Positions 11,986 through 16,457 of a stretch of DNA of 16,457 nt are shown piece by piece. Position 1 is the stretch's first letter. Every line of letters begins with the position of its first letter. The notes beneath the pieces were generated by a model, which had not been told where the DNA came from, ran no database searches, and saw only the letters and a program-made list of their open reading frames with translations. Source of the DNA: CAYTQK01 sp964439745 (GTDB taxonomy: Bacteria; Desulfobacterota; Desulfobacteria; Desulfobacterales; Desulfosudaceae); assembly GCA_964439745.1 (NCBI GenBank), contig CAYTQK010000043.1, positions 1-16,457 of the forward strand, read 5' to 3'. Made by a program: the position numbers and the translations under genes.

Positions 11986-14091
11986 TTGGGTTTTGCAAAT
12001 CAAAATCGACAAGGGGCCTTTTACTGCTTTCTGGCGGTATTAATTTTTGCGCCGCTGGCCTTTGGCACGGTTGAAGCCTGGTCATACGCGGTCATGGAAA
12101 TTCTGATCGGGGCGGCCGCGCTGCTGCTGTTTCTGCCGAACCGATCCGCCCCTCTGTATTATCCGCCCGGCCTGGTTCCGCTGCTGCTCATCGCGGGGTA
12201 TATCTTTCTGCAGATCCTGCCGCTGCCCGCCGGCCTGGTCCGGCTGCTCTCGCCGGAAGCCGGGCGCATTTATCACCATACCACCGCCGCCGTTGACGCT
12301 TCGGCCTGGATCTCTTTGTCCCTCCATCCCCGGGCCACCCTCCTGGAACTGGCCCGGTTTCTGTCCTACCTGGTTTTTTACGTGGTGGCCGTGCAGCTAT
12401 TGGCCGACCGCCGTCGGTTGATGCGGACGCTGAACGTGATCACCGTGCTGGCCGGTCTGCTCTCCCTGTTTGTAATTGTGCAGCTGGTCAGCCGTTACCT
12501 GAACTACCCCTTTTTTCCCCATGAGAAGCTGTTCTGGATCCGCGAGTCGGTCAATGGACTGCAATCCGTGGGACCCTATGTAAACCGCAATCACTACGCC
12601 GGTCTCATGGAGATGATTTTCCCGCTGGTGGTGGTCCTGTTTCTGCTGAGCCGTCCGGGCACGCGGGCGGCTTCCTGGAAAGAGCGTCTGCGGGATTTTT
12701 TTTCGCATCCCCGGTTCAACCATTACCTGCTGCATGGAACCGCCGCCATCCTCATCGGCACCTCGGTCTTTGTCACCCTTTCCCGCGGGGGCATTCTTTC
12801 TTTAACCCTGTCCATGGGGGTGCTGTCCGTGTGGCTGACGCGGCGCAGCTTTACCAAAAAAACCGCCCTGGTGACGGCGTTTATTTTTATATGTATCCTG
12901 GTGCTGACCGGCACCGATGTCTGGAACATGATCTTCGAGCGGTTCAGCCAGATCCGCAACGCCAGCGGAGAGATCCAGGTCGCCCGCCTGGATCGCTGGG
13001 CGGACCATCTGAAAATCATCGCTGATTTTTTCCTGTTCGGCACGGGCCTGGGCACCATGCGGGATATTTACCCCCTGTACCGGACCTTGCCGGGTACGGC
13101 CGTCCTGGAATACGCCCACAATGATTATCTGGGATTCATGGCCACCGGTGGAATCGTCCTGGTAGTCCTGATGGCGGCGGCCCTGGCCGGTATCGTCCGG
13201 TATTCCTATCGCTCCTATGGCCGCCGGCATGACCGCACCGCGATTTATCTTTTTGCCGCCAGTCTTACGGCCGTGCTGTCGATTCTGCTGCACTCCCTGG
13301 TGGATTTCAACCTGCAGCTCGGCGCCAACGGTCTCTATTTTTTCCTTGTCCTGGCCCTGGCCGTGTCCGCGGCCCATACCCGGTTCCACGACAATTCCCG
13401 TCCGACCCTGCTGCCGCGGGTAACCGAGCGGAAACGGCTTTCCCGGACCGCGTCGATAGCCTTTTTCCTGGCGGTGCTGCTGCTTCATGGCGGTATCCTG
13501 CTGGCCAATTATCATTCTTTCGGATACCGGCATGTTTCCCTGACTACTGCCATGCCCGGTGAAGATCTGCGGCAGACCAGAAAGGCCGTGTCCCGCGCGG
13601 CTGCGCGCGACCCCCTGAACGCCGATTATTACCATACGGCCGCCAATACGGCGGTATTGCTGGCCATACCCGCCGCGGCCGAAGAGGACTATGCCCGGGC
13701 CGTGTGCCGGAATCCTTTGAAGGTGTCTTTGCTGGCGGATGCCGGCTGGTTTTTTTACCGGCAGGGGCGGGCGGCCGCCGGGGAGACACTCATGCGCGCC
13801 GCCATTGATTTCAGCTGGCAGAATGTCGATGTGTATCTGAATTATGCCGCCGTGATGTTCGAAGACCGGCGGATTGAGCAGGGGCTGGCCATCCTCAAAG
13901 AGGCCATGACCCGGTATCCGTCCCAGGCGGACACCTGCCTGGCCCTGATGGCCTGGTTTAATTTGCCGGATGATGTGATGCGGCAAACCCTGCCGGAACA
14001 GGCGCCGGCCTGGCGCGCCTTTGGCAATTACCTGAAGGCCATGGGCCGCAACGAGGCCGCCGGCGAAGCGTTCCGCTGCGCTCCTAAATGA
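11986..14091 (+). CDS. O-antigen ligase / Wzy-family membrane protein with TPR-like C-terminal domain
   Basis: The 701-residue protein has about a dozen hydrophobic membrane spans up to roughly residue 515. The Wzy_C/O-antigen ligase region includes LSRGGILSLTLSMGV (R267) and GTGLGTM...EYAHNDYLGF (H378, N379, D380), the family's conserved periplasmic motifs. From about 535 a soluble helical part (AARDPLNADYYHTAAN, WFFYRQGRAAAGETLMRAAI, YLNYAAVMFEDRRIEQGLAIL) resembles TPR repeats. Such proteins polymerise or ligate lipid-linked glycans at the periplasmic face. The start is uncertain: TTG at 11986 precedes the first span and has only a distant GGA, and the first ATG (12094) would delete that span. 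The last nine codons and stop come from a reverse hairpin repeat. Whether it acts as polymerase or ligase cannot be told from sequence. Confidence 0.85.
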   Translation: MGFANQNRQGAFYCFLAVLIFAPLAFGTVEAWSYAVMEILIGAAALLLFLPNRSAPLYYPPGLVPLLLIAGYIFLQILPLPAGLVRLLSPEAGRIYHHTTAAVDASAWISLSLHPRATLLELARFLSYLVFYVVAVQLLADRRRLMRTLNVITVLAGLLSLFVIVQLVSRYLNYPFFPHEKLFWIRESVNGLQSVGPYVNRNHYAGLMEMIFPLVVVLFLLSRPGTRAASWKERLRDFFSHPRFNHYLLHGTAAILIGTSVFVTLSRGGILSLTLSMGVLSVWLTRRSFTKKTALVTAFIFICILVLTGTDVWNMIFERFSQIRNASGEIQVARLDRWADHLKIIADFFLFGTGLGTMRDIYPLYRTLPGTAVLEYAHNDYLGFMATGGIVLVVLMAAALAGIVRYSYRSYGRRHDRTAIYLFAASLTAVLSILLHSLVDFNLQLGANGLYFFLVLALAVSAAHTRFHDNSRPTLLPRVTERKRLSRTASIAFFLAVLLLHGGILLANYHSFGYRHVSLTTAMPGEDLRQTRKAVSRAAARDPLNADYYHTAANTAVLLAIPAAAEEDYARAVCRNPLKVSLLADAGWFFYRQGRAAAGETLMRAAIDFSWQNVDVYLNYAAVMFEDRRIEQGLAILKEAMTRYPSQADTCLALMAWFNLPDDVMRQTLPEQAPAWRAFGNYLKAMGRNEAAGEAFRCAPK

Positions 14092-14105
14092 CGTAGAATA
14101 GGGAC
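14062..14105 (-). repeat. Dispersed hairpin repeat, copy R7a (reverse), overlapping the ligase 3' end
   Basis: On the minus strand, 14094 back to 14062 reads CGTCATT, then AGGAGCGCAGCGGAACGCTT. Apart from a 2-nt indel and one substitution this matches R6 (11760 on). The following + strand ATGACGTAGAATAGGGAC matches the linker of R3 and R5a with one change. The ligase stop codon TGA (14089-14091) lies inside the conserved AATGACGTAG. Confidence 0.75.
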
Positions 14106-14121
14106 TGCCGGTCTCCATGGA

Positions 14122-14192
14122 CATACCGGTGCGCGCCTGACCATTAACACGTCATCGCGAGCCCCGCGCAGCGGGGCGTGGCGATCTTGAAC
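14122..14192 (+). repeat. Dispersed hairpin repeat, copy R7b (forward, with leader)
   Basis: Leader CATACCGGTGCGCGCCTGAC precedes core 14150-14189, from CGTCATCGCGAG to GGCGATCTTG. The closing stem is ATCGC (14154-14158)/GCGAT (14181-14185), and the inner stem CCCCGC-GCA-GCGGGG is perfect. Compared with R2 it repairs the single inner mismatch. Confidence 0.87.
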
Positions 14193-14193
14193 A

Positions 14194-14221
14194 TTGAAGT
14201 GAACGCATACCAGATTACAAA
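14194..14221 (+). promoter_or_regulatory. Candidate promoter for aminopeptidase-xerD
   Basis: TTGAAG (14194-14199) and TACAAA (14216-14221) are 16 nt apart, each 4/6 to consensus, 20 nt before the ATG. It lies just right of a hairpin repeat. Confidence 0.3.
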
Positions 14222-14240
14222 TTATTGATAAGGCAATTTT

Positions 14241-15359
14241 ATGAATCAAACCATCGAACACCGCCTTCGGCGGCTGCAGCAAGGCCTGGGCGACGCGGAA
14301 ATCGACGCGCTGCTGCTGCTTTCGGACGAGAACCGGCATTATTTCAGCGGATTTACCGGCAAGGACGGCGGCGGCGACGAATCGGCCGGAGCCTTGCTGA
14401 TCACCCCGGACCGGCTCATTCTGGCCACGGACGGCCGCTACGATACCCAGGCCCGGGAAGAGGCCGCGGGCTGGGAAGTGATCTGCTATTCCAGGGGACT
14501 GGCCGCCGAACTGCCCGTTCTGCTGGCAGAACCCGGGCAGCTTCGCCTGGGAGTGGAAGCCCGGCGTCTCTCCCTGGCCCTGTCCCGTAAGATCCAGAAC
14601 CAGTGGGAAAGCAGGGGCGGGACAGTGGTTTTGCAGCCGGTGGATGACCTGGTCAATGCCATCCGGGTGCGCAAGGATGAAAATGAAGTCCACTGTATTC
14701 GGGAGGCGCTGACCCTGGCGGAAACCGTTTTTGAAGCATTCACGGTCGATGTGCTGCACCCGGGCATGACCGAGGCCGCGGCCGCCTGGGCGCTGGAGCA
14801 AATGCTGCGGGAGGCGGGCGCCGATGGGCTCTCCTTTCCCATTATCGCCGCCTTCGGGGACAACAGCGCCAAACCCCACGCCATCTGCGGTGAGCGCCCG
14901 CTGGAAGAGGGGCGGCCGGTGCTGTTCGACTGGGGGGTGGTGGTGCGGGCCTATTGTTCCGATATCTCCCGGAGTTTCGTCTGGGGCCGGGCCGATGCCG
15001 AGTATAAAAAAGTCCATGAAACGGTTTACACGGCCCAGCAGAAGGCCATCGAGGCCATCCGGCCGGGGATGGCGGCCGCGGAGGTGGACCGGGTCGCCCG
15101 GGAGATTATCGACCGGGCCGGGTACGAGGGGAAATTCAACCACGGCCTGGGACACGGCGTGGGGCTGGCCATTCATGAAGCGCCCCGGGTCAGTTCGTTG
15201 AGCGAGGAGGTCCTGGAAGAGGGCATGGTTTTTACCGTGGAACCGGGTATCTACCTGCCCGGCTGGGGCGGGGTGCGCCTGGAAAATATGGTCGTTGTCC
15301 GGGCGGACGGGGCCGAGGTGCTGAACCAGACCCGGAGCGATCTTCTGGAGATCGGTTGA
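14241..15359 (+). CDS. M24-family Xaa-Pro aminopeptidase/dipeptidase
   Basis: The 372-residue cytosolic protein is full length for the family. It has an N-terminal creatinase-like domain (about 1-135) and a C-terminal pita-bread metallopeptidase fold. All five dinuclear-metal ligands are visible: D230 (LFDWG) and D241 (CSDISRSF), H305 in GLGHGVGLAIHE, E334 in FTVEPGIYLPG and E348 in GGVRLENMVVV. It removes N-terminal residues preceding proline or cleaves Xaa-Pro dipeptides in peptide turnover. AAGG (14230-14233) is seven bases before the ATG. Its stop overlaps the xerD ATG, making a two-gene unit. It is a housekeeping gene marking the right boundary of the polysaccharide locus. Aminopeptidase versus prolidase specificity is not decided. 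Confidence 0.93.
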   Translation: MNQTIEHRLRRLQQGLGDAEIDALLLLSDENRHYFSGFTGKDGGGDESAGALLITPDRLILATDGRYDTQAREEAAGWEVICYSRGLAAELPVLLAEPGQLRLGVEARRLSLALSRKIQNQWESRGGTVVLQPVDDLVNAIRVRKDENEVHCIREALTLAETVFEAFTVDVLHPGMTEAAAAWALEQMLREAGADGLSFPIIAAFGDNSAKPHAICGERPLEEGRPVLFDWGVVVRAYCSDISRSFVWGRADAEYKKVHETVYTAQQKAIEAIRPGMAAAEVDRVAREIIDRAGYEGKFNHGLGHGVGLAIHEAPRVSSLSEEVLEEGMVFTVEPGIYLPGWGGVRLENMVVVRADGAEVLNQTRSDLLEIG

Positions 15360-16252
15360 TGACATCGCCGGACCATCTTATCGATGCCTATCTGAACTAC
15401 CTGCTGGTGGAAAAGGGATTGTCCGACAACACCCTGGAAGCCTATTCCCGGGACCTGGTCGACTATGTCAAGTATTTGAAAGAGCAGGGGCTTGCCGGCG
15501 TTTCCGCGGATGACACCACCGTTGTCCTGAAGTACCTCATCGACCTGCGCCAGGCCGGGCTGAACAAGCGCTCCCGGGCACGGCACCTGGTGGCCCTGCG
15601 GGGGTTTTACAAGTACCTGGTCCAGGAAAAGGTCATTGCCGCCAACCCGGTGACCATTGTCGACCTGCCCAAGGTGGGCATCAAGCTGCCCCATGTGCTG
15701 AGCGTGGAGGAAATCGCCTCCCTGCTGAACGCGCCCGATACCACCTCCCTGAAAGGCTTGCGGGACGCGGCCATGCTGGAACTGATGTACGCGGCCGGGC
15801 TGCGGGTGTCCGAACTGGTGGGCATCCTGCTGCAGAACGTCAATACCGAGGTTTCCTTTGTCCGGGTGTACGGCAAGGGCGCCCGGGAGCGGGTGGTTCC
15901 CATCGGCACCTATGCCCGCGACCGGCTGGTGGAGTACATTGACACCGCCCGGCCCAGGCTGCTCAAGGAGCATACCAGCGCCTACCTGTTCGTGGCCTGG
16001 CGGGGCAATCCCATGACCCGCCAGGGCTTCTGGAAGCTGCTCAAAAAATACGCCCGCGCGGCCGGCATCCAGAAGACCGTCACCCCCCACAGCCTGCGCC
16101 ACTCCTTTGCCAGTCATCTTTTGGAGGGCGGGGCCGACCTGCGCTCCGTCCAGACCATGCTGGGCCATGCCGATATCGCCACCACCCAGATCTATACGCA
16201 TGTGGCGCTGAGTTATCTGAAGAGGGTGCATGCCAAGTATCACCCCCGCTAA
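15359..16252 (+). CDS. xerD: Tyrosine recombinase XerD
   Basis: The 297-residue protein has a SAM-like core-binding N-domain (about 5-90) and a catalytic domain with the full set R149 (AAGLRVSEL), K173 (VYGKGARERVVPIG), H244 and R247 (TPHSLRHSFASHLLEGG), H270 (MLGHADI) and Y279 (TTQIYTHV). Length and residue positions nearly coincide with E. coli XerD, supporting XerD over a phage integrase. XerC and XerD resolve chromosome dimers at dif. I chose the ATG at 15359, which overlaps the upstream TGA stop by one base and has GGAG (15347-15350) eight bases away; a TTG at 15356 is less likely. A hairpin region and probable terminator follow. Confidence 0.92.
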   Translation: MTSPDHLIDAYLNYLLVEKGLSDNTLEAYSRDLVDYVKYLKEQGLAGVSADDTTVVLKYLIDLRQAGLNKRSRARHLVALRGFYKYLVQEKVIAANPVTIVDLPKVGIKLPHVLSVEEIASLLNAPDTTSLKGLRDAAMLELMYAAGLRVSELVGILLQNVNTEVSFVRVYGKGARERVVPIGTYARDRLVEYIDTARPRLLKEHTSAYLFVAWRGNPMTRQGFWKLLKKYARAAGIQKTVTPHSLRHSFASHLLEGGADLRSVQTMLGHADIATTQIYTHVALSYLKRVHAKYHPR

Positions 16253-16262
16253 GGTTTGATGG

Positions 16263-16385
16263 GCGGCTTGGTGAAACGTCCCATATCGGCGTTGGCCGGG
16301 GTGGCGAGGAGCCTCACGTACTGTATTGTTCGCCGCGTTCCTCGCCACCCCGGCAGCCTTCATCTGAAACGTTTTACCAAGCCGC
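16263..16385. repeat. 123-nt long inverted repeat downstream of xerD
   Basis: The outer arm GCGGCTTGGTGAAACGT (16263-16279) pairs with ACGTTTTACCAAGCCGC (16369-16385), 16 Watson-Crick pairs plus one G-T. The inner arm GCCGGGGTGGCGAGGA (16295-16310) pairs perfectly over 16 bp with 16339-16354. Unpaired segments of 15 and 14 nt separate the two arms, and a loop of about 28 nt closes the structure. It carries no ORF. It is unlike the R family. It may be a miniature mobile element or a structured 3' region. Confidence 0.75.
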
Positions 16386-16414
16386 ACCCCCGCCGATGCG
16401 CGGGTGTTTGTTTG
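16385..16414 (+). terminator. Probable rho-independent terminator for xerD
   Basis: CACCC (16385-16389) pairs with GGGTG (16402-16406) and CGC (16391-16393) with GCG (16398-16400) around CGAT, with one C-C mismatch. TTTGTTTG follows. The stem is short, so efficiency is uncertain. Confidence 0.5.
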
Positions 16415-16457
16415 CCGGTCATCCGCTGTACCGGCCTTCGTACCGATGCTCAAGATT

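Noticed and set aside
11981..11997. Possible sigma-54 site CCGGCTTGGGTTTTGCA at the ligase start
   Set aside because: Spacing fits, but a transcript from it would start inside the first membrane span, and no good downstream start exists; the -24 half is also poor.
12802..14124. Long minus-strand open frames (also 14028-15365, 15251-16453, 6257-7384 and 2578-3348)
   Set aside because: They lie opposite well-supported + strand genes with clear motifs, have no family features of their own, and arise from high GC at third positions.
16263..16385. Integron attC site or dif site next to xerD
   Set aside because: No RYYYAAC/GTTRRRY core pair and no 28-bp dif-like sequence; arms are too long.
16451..16457. 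Start of another reverse hairpin repeat (CAAGATT) at the window edge
   Set aside because: Only seven bases are visible; consistent with the family but too short to call.

Overview
The window looks like an exopolysaccharide / surface-glycan locus from a GC-rich deltaproteobacterium (Desulfobacterota, perhaps a Desulfobacterales-type sulfate reducer). This placement is inference: it rests on the gene complement, a sigma-54-type promoter, and heavy seeding of intergenic DNA with GTCATTCCGAG/GAATCTTG hairpin repeats and TTTAAGG-type repeats. I could not run a database search. All recognisable genes are on the + strand. The window is draft sequence: a 100-N gap at 4041-4140 is bounded by an exact 55-bp duplication and is probably an assembly artefact.

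Left part (1-3501), nucleotide-sugar synthesis. A 5'-truncated fusion of a Gfo/Idh/MocA oxidoreductase and a left-handed beta-helix acetyltransferase (WbpB-WbpD / WlbA-WlbB type) is followed by a DegT-type PLP aminotransferase (WbpE type). Together they fit the pathway to UDP-2,3-diacetamido-2,3-dideoxy-glucuronate. An AT-richer MNT/HEPN toxin-antitoxin pair (mntA-hepT), bracketed by dispersed repeats, sits between them.

Middle part (3502-11712), export. After a repeat-rich 744-nt intergenic region with a very good sigma-54 promoter match comes a small secreted protein of unknown function built from degenerate helical repeats. Next is a 1014-residue outer-membrane protein (Ig/DUF11-like periplasmic domains plus a C-terminal beta-barrel). 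Beyond a strong terminator come a short Wza-like OPX protein and a Wzc-like co-polymerase/tyrosine kinase. The short OPX protein together with a beta-barrel porin is the signature of the composite OPX/beta-barrel translocon known from Myxococcus xanthus.

Right part (11713-16457). An O-antigen ligase/Wzy-family membrane protein with a TPR-like tail is followed by an M24 aminopeptidase overlapping xerD by one base. Past xerD lie a 123-nt long inverted repeat and a probable terminator.

The most distinctive non-coding feature is a family of hairpin repeats present in most intergenic spaces, in both orientations. Its closing stem takes three different sequences but always stays paired. At several loci two copies face each other around a conserved linker, and one copy supplies the last codons and stop of the O-antigen ligase gene.
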